From positions 434,001 through 498,000 of the forward strand of contig NZ_JAERQG010000004.1 in NCBI RefSeq assembly GCF_016734805.1: 64,000 bases of DNA, given 5' to 3'. The DNA is from Marivirga atlantica. Lineage in GTDB: Bacteria > Bacteroidota > Bacteroidia > Cytophagales > Cyclobacteriaceae. The notes beneath the pieces are model-generated. The model saw only the letters and a list, made by a program, of their open reading frames with translations. It searched no databases and was not told the DNA's origin. Made by a program: the position numbers and the translations under genes. This document shows, piece after piece, positions 45,596 to 55,529 of this stretch (positions are counted from its first letter, which is position 1; the number at the start of each line of letters is the position of its first letter).

Positions 45596-47068
45596 TTAAT
45601 TAATAGAGAGTATCCATGCCTTATCAAAGTCTAGCAGGCCTGCAGTTCTTATTTGATTCAATATTTGTTTGGCACTTTCTATTTTTTCTTCTTTTGCCAG
45701 AATAACATAGAAATAACCTGATTTACTATAAAAGCCTATATCGGCTTTATAACCTTCCCTCTTAATGGCATTGGCATAAACTTGGGCATTATCAGTTGAA
45801 GAAAACGCACCAGCTATAATATAGAAGCCTCTTTCATTATCAATTACATTAGAAACATCATTCTTAAAGTCATTAGAATTTTTCAGGGGCTCAGTTAACA
45901 TTGGTTGCTCTTCTGCCTTAGGCTCATTAGTTATTTGAACTTTCTCTTCAACAACTGGCTCGTTAATCACCTCAGGTTCAGTGTTTTCTTTGATTACAGT
46001 ATCCTTTTTGACCGCAGAGCTATCTACTTTTGCAGGTTCAATTGTAGTATCTTTCATGTTTTTTTCTTCAACCTCGTCTGCTTCTGAAGCATCACCTTTA
46101 TTTTCATTAGGTTCCTGCTGCTCTAATTCCTCAGGAATTTCCTGGATTTCTCTTTTAATGAACTGATAGTTGAGATGCAACTCATGTGTGGTAAGAGCTG
46201 AGCTATTTTGTTCGCTTGAAGGCTTTAGTCTTTCATAACCATAACCAATTTTTATAAGCCTCAATAAATTAAACCCTATCTTATACACAGTTCCAATTTC
46301 ATGCTGATAACTTGCACCTATCCACGCTAAATTTCTATAGTTCACTAATAGCATCCCTTCAACAGTTCCTTCTTCTATTTCATCTTCGGAAGAGTTGTAT
46401 GTTACCCATGGCGTAATGGCAAAATCTTCTCCAACTAAGAAATCATACTTTAGATAGCTGAAAGTATTAAATACAGGTAGAAATTCTGTTTCCTGAGATT
46501 GACTAACTCTTATGGTAGAAGCCGATCCGAAAACATCTCTTAAAGCAGTACCAAACATTAGGTTATTCCACTGGTAATGCAGCCCTATTTGACCTAAAGG
46601 GTGCTCTATTTGATTAGCTAAATTGGCTACTGCAGGATCAAGTGGATTATCTATCTGACCATAATTCAAGTTACTCATGCCGTAACCACCTGAAAAACCA
46701 AGAGAAATAAAATGTACATTATCATTTTGCCTGGAGAAATGTTGTTTATAACTGAAAGAAAGCATGGCTCCATAGCTCTCATAAATATCCAGCCTGCCTC
46801 CCAAAGCCGTGAGACCAACAGCAAAATTACTTAAAAAAGGCAGCTGTGCTTGAAACCTAAAGGTTTCGGGAGCTCCTTGAATTGTTAAAAATTGCTTTCT
46901 ATAATTCAGATCCAGTTCTAGAACATTATTGCTGGCCAATGCGCCCGGATTCACCAAATACGGACTTAAATAATACTGATTATTATCTGTAATTAATTGC
47001 CCTTTAGAGTAGTGAAATGATAAACTAATTATCAAAACAAGCAGGTATATCTTTTTAGTACTCAACAT
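45596..47068 (-). CDS. PorP/SprF outer-membrane protein fused to a C-terminal SPOR domain
   Basis: Fusion of 490 aa. Signal peptide ending near YSKGQ (24), PorP/SprF barrel (about 25-310; YYLSPYLVNPGALASN is the family N-terminal motif), an acidic Glu/Lys/Pro-rich linker of about 100 residues, and a SPOR domain (about 413-490: GFYIIAGAFSSTDNAQVYAN, KSGYFYVIL). SPOR domains bind peptidoglycan stripped of stem peptides, so the barrel may be tethered to the wall. It starts 27 bp after the 1751-aa CHU_C-tailed protein, in the same operon, and is most likely that protein's dedicated partner. PorP proteins usually lack a SPOR domain, which makes this notable. Confidence 0.88.
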   Translation of the reverse strand: MLSTKKIYLLVLIISLSFHYSKGQLITDNNQYYLSPYLVNPGALASNNVLELDLNYRKQFLTIQGAPETFRFQAQLPFLSNFAVGLTALGGRLDIYESYGAMLSFSYKQHFSRQNDNVHFISLGFSGGYGMSNLNYGQIDNPLDPAVANLANQIEHPLGQIGLHYQWNNLMFGTALRDVFGSASTIRVSQSQETEFLPVFNTFSYLKYDFLVGEDFAITPWVTYNSSEDEIEEGTVEGMLLVNYRNLAWIGASYQHEIGTVYKIGFNLLRLIKIGYGYERLKPSSEQNSSALTTHELHLNYQFIKREIQEIPEELEQQEPNENKGDASEADEVEEKNMKDTTIEPAKVDSSAVKKDTVIKENTEPEVINEPVVEEKVQITNEPKAEEQPMLTEPLKNSNDFKNDVSNVIDNERGFYIIAGAFSSTDNAQVYANAIKREGYKADIGFYSKSGYFYVILAKEEKIESAKQILNQIRTAGLLDFDKAWILSIN

Positions 47069-47095
47069 AGCTGGTGCTTTTTTAAATGAAACTAT

Positions 47096-50000
47096 TTATC
47101 GAATTATGGTAATAACACCACTAAGCGCGGCCTTTTTATCAGGACAATCAATTATATAATAATACATTCCTTCAGGAACTGGCTGACCAAGTTTATCTGT
47201 ACCATCCCAACCATCATTATAGCCTACTGAACTAAAGAGGACTTTGCCGCGGGAGTTTATGATTCTTACTGTACAATCCGTAAGCTCTTCGGCACCTTCA
47301 ATATTCCACACATCATCTATCCCATCGTTATTAGGAGAAAATATTCTTCTTGGTCTTGCCAGTTCCTCTTCCTCCAAAACAGTAATCCTTGTTATTTTTG
47401 AAACGGTGGAATCCAAAGCATCAAAAACCGTTAATCTCAAATAATAAGCTCCGGTTATGAAATTTGTGACCTCGATATTTGCAGCACTATCAGGACTAAT
47501 GCTGAGTTCTGAAGGACCTGTTAGTTGTTCCCATACATAATTAGTAATAAGGCCATCTGGTGAGTTAGCCAAAGCATTAACCTCAATTACCTCCTGTGGT
47601 AGTTGCACTAGAATATCGTTATCCAATTCAAGAGTTGGTGGTTGTGGTATATCTACCTCTTCTTCAGGGTAAACTATAATTTCAGTCTCATCAAAAGCTG
47701 ATTGACCTTGATCATCCACGGCAGATAGCCTAAAGTTATATGTCCCTTCAATTAATCCCTTTACAGTTAAATTCAAAGTATTAACATTACTCAATATCGC
47801 AGGAGCAGGACCGGATATTTGTTCCCATTCTACGGATACAATAGTTCCATCAGAAGCCACTTCCCCACTTAAAATAGCCTCATCTTCAGGAAGTTGAACA
47901 GTTGTTAAAGGACCTGCATTTACAATAGGGGGCTGCAATATTTCTTCTGACAATACATCAATTATCACTCTATCTATCCCCCTTTCTCCATCTGGATCAG
48001 TTGCAGTAAATTTGAACAGATAGCTTCCTTCCACTAATTCTGTGAGGCTTACCGTCAAGCTATTCTCACCTGTTATCGATACTGAAGGACCACTCTCTTT
48101 TGCCCACCTGTATGTGAGTGCGTCACCATCAGGGTCACTAACAGTTGGTGTTATTGTAACTGAATTGTCAGGCAACTGGATTGATATATCTGGACCAGCA
48201 TTAACAGTAGGCGGTAAATTGGCTTCTTCTTCAAGTACAGATAAATTCGTTTCATCAGATACTGAAACTCCATCATCATCTTCAGCAGTTAATCTAAACA
48301 CATAGTTTCCAGCAACTAAATCAGACAATTCTAAATTTAACGTGCTTTCATTAGCCAATGTAGCAGTACCTCCACTTACTTTTTCCCAAATAACATTTGC
48401 TATACTTCCGTCAGCATCATTAGCTGTACCGGTTAGTGTTATGGAATTGTCAGGTAACTGAATGCTCTGGTCAGCACCAGCATCAACTGTTGGATTTTGG
48501 TTAGTTTCAGCTGAAAATACATTCACATTAACTCTATCTGTATCAGTAGCACCATCGTCATCAGTAACTTTCAGTTGAAAAACATAAACCCCTTCTACAA
48601 GATTGGAGGTATTTAAAGTTGTAGTACTTGTGTTTGATAAGCTTACACTTGGACCGGACACCTTCGTCCAACTATAACTCACGACCTGTCCATCCTGATC
48701 AGATCCTGATCCATTAATTACCAAAGTGTTTATCGGTAAAATAGTTGATAAATCTGGACCAGCATCAGCATTAGGTGGTATGTTGACTGCCTCATTAGAA
48801 ATAGTTAAAGTCATTTCATCAGAGGAAATAGCACCATCATCATCAGTAACAGTAAGTTTGAAATCACAAACGCCTTCCACTAAATCAGACACTGTTAATG
48901 TACTATTGTCTGTGTTTTGCAAAGTAAGATTTGGTCCTGAGATCTGCTCCCATGAGTAACTTACAATGGTACCATCATTATCCGTACCACCACCAACAAT
49001 GGTTGTTATGTTTTGAGGAAGCAAAATTAGTTTGTTATCTCCTGCATTTGCAACCGGAGACTGATTAACCGTTTCCGGCAAAACAAAGACCTGAACATTG
49101 GCATTGGCACTTGCTCCGTCATCATCTGTAGCTGTTAGTCTAAAAACATATGAGCCGGCCACTAAATTAGTCAATGTCAGATTCGAAGTATTTTCATTAG
49201 TTAGTGTTGCATCTGGCCCGCTAAACTTAACCCAGCTGTAGCTAGCAATTGTACCGTCAGCATCAGATGCAGAACCCTCCAAAACAGTACTATTGGTTGG
49301 TAATGTTAACGACTGTGTTTCACCAACTGCAACAACAGGTGGTTGATTTTGGGCTTCTGGTTGTACAACAACCATTACATCATCTACCCCCTGAGCGCCA
49401 TCATCATCTGTTGCCATAAACTCAAATGTATATGATCCCTCCACTAAGTCTGACACTGTTACCGTTTTCGTATTAGCATTTGTTAAAGTAGCAGCTGTAG
49501 GTCCGCTTATTTGCTGCCATTGCCTAGAGGCTATTGTACCATCTGAATCGCTCTCTGTGGCCTGCAGATTTAAACTGTTAACTGGTAATTGAATGGTTTT
49601 ATCAGTGCCAGCGCTTACTACAGGACTTTCATTATCTGGTTCATTTACAGTAATTTTTAAATTGTCAGAAGAAACATCCCCATCATCATCAGTGGCGGAT
49701 AACTTAAATGTGTAGTTTCCGCTTACAAGATCGGTAACCTTTAATAGCGATGAATCTGGAAATACGATTGTGGCAGTAGAAGGTCCAGACACTTGCTCCC
49801 ATAGATATGATGCGATTTCACCATCCGAGTCAGAAGCTGAACCACTTACTTCTGCAGAATCCAAAGGTAGAGTGATAGTTATGTCATTTCCCGCATTAAC
49901 TGTGGGTGGTACATTTTGTGCATATACTGTAATTAGCACTTCATCTGTTGATTGTGCACCATCATCATCTGTAACTGCAATTGAAAATTCGAATACACCT

Positions 50001-52351
50001 TCAACTAAATCAGAAAGCATCAAGGTAGGTGAATCAGCTCCGGCAATTGTGATACCACCAGGCCCTGAAACCTGACTCCATAAATAAGATGCAATTGTAC
50101 CGTCTGAGTCAGAAGCTGTGGCTGTTATATCAGCAGTATTCTCAGGCAAGGTTAATTCAACATCGGCACCTGCTGAAACAGTAGGAACAGCATTCACCTC
50201 TTCTGGTGCCACAATAACCTCGACAATATCTGTATTTTGATCACCATCGTCATCAGTAGCTCTAAACCTAAACCTATAGCTACCTTCAACCATACCTGTT
50301 AAATCTAATTGATAGGTTGTTACACCAGCTAAATTGACAGCTGGCCCTGCCACCTTACTCCATCTAACTTCAGTAATAGTACCATCGGCATCACTGGCAG
50401 TACCCGTTAAAGAGATGGAATTTGTAGGTAAAGTGATGAACTTATCCTCTCCGGCACTAACTGTAGGAGGTGTATTCACTTCTTCCGCTGCAACAATTAC
50501 AGAAACTGTTTCAGAATTACTTGCACCCTGATCATCAGTAACTGTTAATGAAAAAACATATTCTCCAACTGAAGAAAGACCGCTAACTGTTGTTGTTAAA
50601 TTATTAGGATTAGCTATAGACGAGGAAGACGGTCCACTTTGTTGCTCCCATAACCTTGAAGCTATACTACCATCAGGGTCATTAGCAGTAGCTGATAAAG
50701 TTGTGCTAGAAGTTGGTAAAGTAATATTGACCGGATTGTTGCTAATGGTAATTGTAGGAACCTGATTGGCTGCTGAAACGGTCACTTTAACTCTATCCGA
50801 AGCGCTAGCTCCATCATCATCTGTTACTGTTAACTTGAACTCATAAATACCTGCTGTAAGATTTGTAGCTGTAGCTGTAGCTGTAGAAGTATTTGATAGT
50901 GTTACTGAACCACCTGAAAATTTTTCCCAAAGGTATGTAGCAATTGTTCCATCGGTATCGGTGCCGGTACCATTAAGATTTACTGTATTGACTGGCAACT
51001 GAATATTTTTGTCTGGTCCGGCATTAGCTGTAGGTGAAGCATTAGCAGCAGCCAACACTTGAAGATTCATCTCATCGCTGGCCGTTGCACCATCATTATC
51101 TGTCACAGTCAATTCAAATGTATAATTTCCTTGAACCAAGCCAGTAACATTTAAATTGGCAGTTGTAGCATTTGAAAGCGTAGCCGTACCACCGGAAGTT
51201 TTTATCCATGAATAGCTTGAAATCGTTCCGTCACTGTCACTTCCTGAACCATTTATTGTGGCAGAATTAGTAGGAAGCTGAATCTGTAAATCATTTCCTG
51301 CATTAGCAGTTGGACTGCTATTTGAATTAACCACAGTGACCTTCACGTCATCAGCCGCACTTGCTCCGTTGGCATCAGTGGCGGTAAAACGAAAAGTGTA
51401 AATACCAGCTACCAAGTTCGAGACAGTCAAAGTATTTGTTGTTGTATTTGACAAGGAAGCCCCTGAAGGACCTGAAACCTTAGTCCATAACCTGGTGCTA
51501 ATTGCAGCTGCCGCATTAATTGTAGCAGTTAAATTAACGGTATTTGTCGGTAAATTGATCGTTCTGTCATTACCAGCTGAAACTGATAAACTTGATTTGC
51601 TGTGCGACATAAACCACTGATAAATATTAGGGTCATGTAATGAATTATCAGTTCTATAAGCTCTCGACCAAGAGTTGTGCCCTACACCTTCATAAATAGT
51701 AATTCTAGCTGTGGGATCGATAGCTGGCGTACAAGCATTAATGGCATCAATCATATTAATTGTTTTGTTAACGCTTACAGTACCATCGGCATCACCATGA
51801 AATGCCCAAACAGGAATATTTTCAGCAGCAATATTGCAGGCTTCGCTGGTGTTATTTCTACTACCACAAACAGGAGCTACTGCAGTTATTTTTTCAGGAA
51901 AACGCTGCGCATAAAACCAGGCACCACCTCCGCCAAGGCTTAAACCAGTTATATAAACTCTATTTAAATCAATTCGAAGATCACTTGCAAATATGTGCTC
52001 CACCACCTCATCCATATAATTAGGCGGCCAATTACCTAAATTCGTTTTTAATTGCGGGGAGATCAATATAAAAGGGAAATCAGTTCCGTTTTTAACATGT
52101 AATGGAGGTCCATTTTTAGCAACTTTGGTTAAATCACTTTCATTATTACCCCTCTCCCCTAAACCATGAAAGAAAAACATTATGGGATAATCATCAGTGT
52201 TATTATTATAGTCAGCAGGTAAATATTCATAATACCATGTGCCATCTGGAGTTACTTTGGCTACCTGATTTTGACCATAAACATTTAGGGATAGAATAGA
52301 TAAAATAATCCCACATACGAGTCTGCTAAAATTGCTGTAAAAAGGGTTCAT
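47096..52351 (-). CDS. Giant T9SS surface esterase with 15 PKD-like repeats and CHU_C tail
   Basis: Secreted protein of 1751 aa. Signal peptide (cleavage near NVYGQ, about 27). Esterase domain at about 30-250 with oxyanion HGLGERGN, nucleophile Ser (about 139, TGLSLGGGG), Asp in HGDADGTV and His in GVGHNSW. Then 15 PKD/Ig-like repeats of about 90 aa (NAGxDxxIQLPxNxVxLxG ... VTDDDGAxxxD), and a type B CHU_C domain (about 1664-1751: IFSPNNDGIDDVW, GWDGTDKLGQPVPEGMYYY). The repeats form a long stalk that could hold the enzyme away from the cell. The PorP-SPOR fusion follows in the operon. The catalytic domain is a paralogue of the lipoprotein esterase at 35 kb. Confidence 0.92.
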   Translation of the reverse strand: MNPFYSNFSRLVCGIILSILSLNVYGQNQVAKVTPDGTWYYEYLPADYNNNTDDYPIMFFFHGLGERGNNESDLTKVAKNGPPLHVKNGTDFPFILISPQLKTNLGNWPPNYMDEVVEHIFASDLRIDLNRVYITGLSLGGGGAWFYAQRFPEKITAVAPVCGSRNNTSEACNIAAENIPVWAFHGDADGTVSVNKTINMIDAINACTPAIDPTARITIYEGVGHNSWSRAYRTDNSLHDPNIYQWFMSHSKSSLSVSAGNDRTINLPTNTVNLTATINAAAAISTRLWTKVSGPSGASLSNTTTNTLTVSNLVAGIYTFRFTATDANGASAADDVKVTVVNSNSSPTANAGNDLQIQLPTNSATINGSGSDSDGTISSYSWIKTSGGTATLSNATTANLNVTGLVQGNYTFELTVTDNDGATASDEMNLQVLAAANASPTANAGPDKNIQLPVNTVNLNGTGTDTDGTIATYLWEKFSGGSVTLSNTSTATATATNLTAGIYEFKLTVTDDDGASASDRVKVTVSAANQVPTITISNNPVNITLPTSSTTLSATANDPDGSIASRLWEQQSGPSSSSIANPNNLTTTVSGLSSVGEYVFSLTVTDDQGASNSETVSVIVAAEEVNTPPTVSAGEDKFITLPTNSISLTGTASDADGTITEVRWSKVAGPAVNLAGVTTYQLDLTGMVEGSYRFRFRATDDDGDQNTDIVEVIVAPEEVNAVPTVSAGADVELTLPENTADITATASDSDGTIASYLWSQVSGPGGITIAGADSPTLMLSDLVEGVFEFSIAVTDDDGAQSTDEVLITVYAQNVPPTVNAGNDITITLPLDSAEVSGSASDSDGEIASYLWEQVSGPSTATIVFPDSSLLKVTDLVSGNYTFKLSATDDDGDVSSDNLKITVNEPDNESPVVSAGTDKTIQLPVNSLNLQATESDSDGTIASRQWQQISGPTAATLTNANTKTVTVSDLVEGSYTFEFMATDDDGAQGVDDVMVVVQPEAQNQPPVVAVGETQSLTLPTNSTVLEGSASDADGTIASYSWVKFSGPDATLTNENTSNLTLTNLVAGSYVFRLTATDDDGASANANVQVFVLPETVNQSPVANAGDNKLILLPQNITTIVGGGTDNDGTIVSYSWEQISGPNLTLQNTDNSTLTVSDLVEGVCDFKLTVTDDDGAISSDEMTLTISNEAVNIPPNADAGPDLSTILPINTLVINGSGSDQDGQVVSYSWTKVSGPSVSLSNTSTTTLNTSNLVEGVYVFQLKVTDDDGATDTDRVNVNVFSAETNQNPTVDAGADQSIQLPDNSITLTGTANDADGSIANVIWEKVSGGTATLANESTLNLELSDLVAGNYVFRLTAEDDDGVSVSDETNLSVLEEEANLPPTVNAGPDISIQLPDNSVTITPTVSDPDGDALTYRWAKESGPSVSITGENSLTVSLTELVEGSYLFKFTATDPDGERGIDRVIIDVLSEEILQPPIVNAGPLTTVQLPEDEAILSGEVASDGTIVSVEWEQISGPAPAILSNVNTLNLTVKGLIEGTYNFRLSAVDDQGQSAFDETEIIVYPEEEVDIPQPPTLELDNDILVQLPQEVIEVNALANSPDGLITNYVWEQLTGPSELSISPDSAANIEVTNFITGAYYLRLTVFDALDSTVSKITRITVLEEEELARPRRIFSPNNDGIDDVWNIEGAEELTDCTVRIINSRGKVLFSSVGYNDGWDGTDKLGQPVPEGMYYYIIDCPDKKAALSGVITIIR
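47380..51600 (-). repeat. Fifteen tandem PKD-like coding repeats of about 270-280 bp
   Basis: Fifteen units counted from the recurring AGxDxxIxLPxNxxxL starts. Unlike the MBG repeats, the copies have diverged in sequence and length, so they are old. Boundaries are approximate. Confidence 0.85.
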
Positions 52352-52440
52352 CTAAGGTTAATAGTTTAGAAAAGGAATAGCGACAAAAAGATATTTAATA
52401 CTAAAAAGTCGGTTATCTTAACTTATGATTTTTTTTCGAC

Positions 52441-52448
52441 CAAATTTA
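52441..52448 (-). promoter_or_regulatory. Candidate -7 promoter box for the 1751-aa/PorP-SPOR operon
   Basis: Minus-strand TAAATTTG lies 89 bp before the start of the 1751-aa gene, in a 213-bp gap with no gene. It matches TAnnTTTG without a clear -33 element. Confidence 0.28.
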
Positions 52449-52564
52449 CAACAATGGGTATTCTGTAAATTACCTGCTACTATCATTCGTTTATATCTCG
52501 AACCACCCAAATTCAAGAAATAAGTAATATTCAATAATATTGTAAACTTAAGAAAATATTTAAT

Positions 52565-53491
52565 TTATTTTATAAAATATTGAATGTTAAGATGATAAAT
52601 ATTTCCTCCCAGCAAATTGAGCTCATTTTCATCAACAATATAGATTTCATTTTTGGCGGTAAAACAGATACCCGCTTTGTGAGAAAAGTGCCCTAAATTT
52701 AACTGGTAAAAATTCCCTTCACTCACCTTTTCTGTGTGAGATTTTTCGATGAACAAGATTTTATTATGAAAAAGCAGGGCAATTAAAGAACCATCTTTGC
52801 TTATATCTGCACCAGTTATCCAGTTATCCATGGCCGCACCATCCAGCTTAAAGCTATCCACCTTTTTTGCCTGGTAAGTTCCAGTCTTTTTTGGAAGCGC
52901 ATATATGTTAATAATCCCATTATAAGGATCAGTTCTGTTTTTTGTAAATAGGTAGAGTGAATCTCTTATACTTATTAAGGCATCACAATCAAAGTTTGCG
53001 TTTTCAGGTTTGGCAGGATAGGTTAACTGATCTTCATACCGAAAACTAATAGGCTCAGCTAAAGATATGGGATGATCAATAGTAGATAAGGGGGGCAATT
53101 TGTAAACCTTCAGGTCCTTTTTGTCATTTCTATTATTGCCCGTGGCTGCAATGTAGAAATTTCCTTCACTGTCGATAGCCAGATCTTCCCATCCTTTATT
53201 CTTATTTTTCAAATGGATGGTTTTCCTAATCTCACCTTTAGAATCAATTCCATATAGAATGGATTTGCCGCCATCATTATGAGTCCAAAAAAGACTGTCC
53301 TTATCGTAAATAGCTAAGCCTGAAGCCTCATTAATAACAGTTGGCAATTCAGCAATCTTCCTAAAACTAAACTGCTCAGCTTCAATGATCTGAATTTTTG
53401 GTTTCAGTTGCGCATAAGAAAAATTGACCCCTAAGAAAGTAGCCTGTATTAGTAAATATAGTTGAAAGGCATTATGGCAAAACTGTTTCAC
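52565..53491 (-). CDS. Secreted beta-propeller-like protein of unknown function
   Basis: Exported protein of 308 aa. Signal peptide (cleavage near NFSYAQ, about 28), then repeated four-stranded motifs typical of a five- or six-bladed propeller (EASGLAIYDKDSLFWTHNDG, WEDLAIDSEGNFYIAATGNN, ADISKDGSLIALLFHNK, ICFTAKNEIYIVDENE). Similar proteins are annotated as SdiA-regulated-like or NHL-like in Bacteroidota. No catalytic motif is seen. Its start overlaps the end of the GT4 gene by 20 bp, placing it last in the glycosyltransferase operon. It may bind glycan or calcium at the surface. Confidence 0.75.
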   Translation of the reverse strand: MKQFCHNAFQLYLLIQATFLGVNFSYAQLKPKIQIIEAEQFSFRKIAELPTVINEASGLAIYDKDSLFWTHNDGGKSILYGIDSKGEIRKTIHLKNKNKGWEDLAIDSEGNFYIAATGNNRNDKKDLKVYKLPPLSTIDHPISLAEPISFRYEDQLTYPAKPENANFDCDALISIRDSLYLFTKNRTDPYNGIINIYALPKKTGTYQAKKVDSFKLDGAAMDNWITGADISKDGSLIALLFHNKILFIEKSHTEKVSEGNFYQLNLGHFSHKAGICFTAKNEIYIVDENELNLLGGNIYHLNIQYFIK

Positions 53492-54638
53492 GCGCTATAG
53501 CTTTGTATGTGTTTAACCATTTTTGAGCCGTTGCTTGCCAACTGAATTGTTTCACTCGCTCAAACCCTGCTTTTGTTAATGTCAGATGTTTATCTTGATT
53601 TGTCAATAATAATTCAAGTGCTTCAGCGATTTCTTCGACATTATCAGGATCTACTTTAAGTGCTGCATCTCCAGCCACCTCTGGCAATGAAGAAGAATTT
53701 GATGTAATTACCGGTGTTCCACTAGCCATTGCCTCAAGCACAGGAATTCCAAAGCTTTCTCGTGTTGAAATAAAAAGAAAAACCTTGGCTAGGTTATAAA
53801 AGTACACGAGTTCTGAATTATCAAGGTAACTTATGCAAATAACGTCTTGCCAGTACTGTGCGGCATTATTCCTATCAAAAAAATGCTTTACCCGACTCGT
53901 ACTTGCATTCAAAATACATAATGGTATTGTTAAGCCAGCTCTTCTTAAAGAGATATAGGCTTCAATTGCTTTAACAAAGTTTTTACGCGGATCCTCATTA
54001 AAAAAAAGTAATAAAAAATCCTCAGGAAGTTTGTGCTCCTTTTTAACGGCCAATAGCTTTTTATCATCTTTCGAGATTAATCTAAAGTGATCACTGTACG
54101 CATTATGATATGTCTGAATTATTTCTTCATCAAGATTAAACTCAGCTATTATCTTTTGTCGTTCATAGTTCGAAACTGTTCCTATTCTCTTTGCCCTAGG
54201 CACAATTTTGGGCACTATTACGCTTCTATATAAATTACCTAAACGCTGGTACCAGCTACCTTTATTGAAATAGAGTTTCTCTAAATAAATAATATCATGT
54301 AATAACAAATAAAGTGGCACCTTGAGCTTCAAAGGAGCAGTATTTGCCGTACAATGCAGCAAGTCAAGATCATAATCCTGAATCTTTTTTGGTAAAAGAA
54401 ATTGCTCCCAGGTTACATAGTCACCACTCCCAAATAAAACGAAATGAAAATTATCATTTAAATCCGGAAAAATATCTTCTACACTTTTTTCTCCAACTCT
54501 GCTGAAAATATAATATTGATTTACGGTATCAATCTGTTGTAAAGCTTTAATAGTTTCAATAGCAACAATGTCCATTCCGTATCTTTTTTTACGAAATATT
54601 CGTTGCGCCTCTATTCCTATATTCAAAACTTTACTCAT
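53472..54638 (-). CDS. Glycosyltransferase, GT4 family
   Basis: GT-B retaining glycosyltransferase (388 aa). N-terminal NIGIEAQRIFRKKRYGMD, acceptor-domain LHCTANTAPLKLKVPLYLLLHD (in part), and the C-terminal donor-binding motif STRESFGIPVLEAMASGTP with the E-x7-E pair, then SSLPEVAGDAALKVDPDN. It starts directly after the GT2 stop (no gap). Mannosyl- or rhamnosyltransferases look like this, but donor specificity cannot be read. Part of the operon from the response regulator to the propeller protein. Confidence 0.92.
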   Translation of the reverse strand: MSKVLNIGIEAQRIFRKKRYGMDIVAIETIKALQQIDTVNQYYIFSRVGEKSVEDIFPDLNDNFHFVLFGSGDYVTWEQFLLPKKIQDYDLDLLHCTANTAPLKLKVPLYLLLHDIIYLEKLYFNKGSWYQRLGNLYRSVIVPKIVPRAKRIGTVSNYERQKIIAEFNLDEEIIQTYHNAYSDHFRLISKDDKKLLAVKKEHKLPEDFLLLFFNEDPRKNFVKAIEAYISLRRAGLTIPLCILNASTSRVKHFFDRNNAAQYWQDVICISYLDNSELVYFYNLAKVFLFISTRESFGIPVLEAMASGTPVITSNSSSLPEVAGDAALKVDPDNVEEIAEALELLLTNQDKHLTLTKAGFERVKQFSWQATAQKWLNTYKAIARETVLP

Positions 54639-55529
54639 TTAGTTTACTGATGTTTTATTGGTAAGATTCCATCTCACTCCTCTAATGAAAGACTTAAGAT
54701 TCTTAAAATCACGCATTAAAAGATAATTTAGAAGGTTCTTCGGTATTGTAAGAGCAACATAGAAAACAATCCAGCTTAATTTCTTAAGGCCTTCGGTATT
54801 TCTCCTTAAATAAAGTATTCTGCCCCTGGTCATATAGTAAGTCTTAAAAGGGCTATTCTTACCAATTGACATTGACTCTTTATGGTATACTACAGAACTA
54901 GCAACTATCCACAGTTCATAACCGAGCTTTTTGGCACTACTACACCAATCGACCTCTTCGTAATACAGAAAGTAAACTTCCGGCATTAGACCAATTTTCT
55001 CTATTACTTCTCTTCGTACCATTAGAGCCGCCCCATGTAGCATTTCTGTAGGCTTTGAGAAATTAAAATCGTTATTATCCTCTTCCTTAAAATACTCTCT
55101 AAAGCTTCTTCCTGTATAAGGATTTATACTTCCACTACCTACAAATTGTATTTTATTTGTTCCGTGATAAATAATTTTAGGGGAAGCCATACCAACTAGC
55201 TCATTCTCCCTAAAAACTTTAAGTAAAGGATCAATAAAGTCTGGCGCTGGTTCTGTATCATTATTTAAGAATAAAAGATAATCTCCTTTTGCCACCTTAA
55301 TACCCAGATTATTACCTCCTGCAAAACCTAAATTCTCTTGATTTACTATAAACTGTACTTCAGGAAAATCCTTGATTAAAGGCTTTACAGGCTCCTTGGT
55401 ACTACCATTATCAATAACAATAATTTCAATGTTTTTATAAGTCAACAACCTAAGGCTCTCCAAAAAAGCTCTTGTCAGCTCTAACTGATTATAATGGACA
55501 CTTATTATGCTTATTAAAGGCTGTTCCAT
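54639..55529 (-). CDS. Glycosyltransferase, GT2 family (rhamnosyltransferase-like)
   Basis: Non-processive GT2 enzyme (296 aa). SIISVHYNQLELTRAFLESL, IDNGSTKEP, the NQENLGFAGGNNLGI motif, NNDTEPAPDF (divalent-metal site) and YEEVDWCSSAKKLGYELW, all typical of the WcaA/RfbF-like branch that adds rhamnose or similar sugars. One C-terminal hydrophobic segment may attach it to the membrane. Its start overlaps the previous stop by one base (TAATG). Confidence 0.9.
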   Translation of the reverse strand: MEQPLISIISVHYNQLELTRAFLESLRLLTYKNIEIIVIDNGSTKEPVKPLIKDFPEVQFIVNQENLGFAGGNNLGIKVAKGDYLLFLNNDTEPAPDFIDPLLKVFRENELVGMASPKIIYHGTNKIQFVGSGSINPYTGRSFREYFKEEDNNDFNFSKPTEMLHGAALMVRREVIEKIGLMPEVYFLYYEEVDWCSSAKKLGYELWIVASSVVYHKESMSIGKNSPFKTYYMTRGRILYLRRNTEGLKKLSWIVFYVALTIPKNLLNYLLMRDFKNLKSFIRGVRWNLTNKTSVN

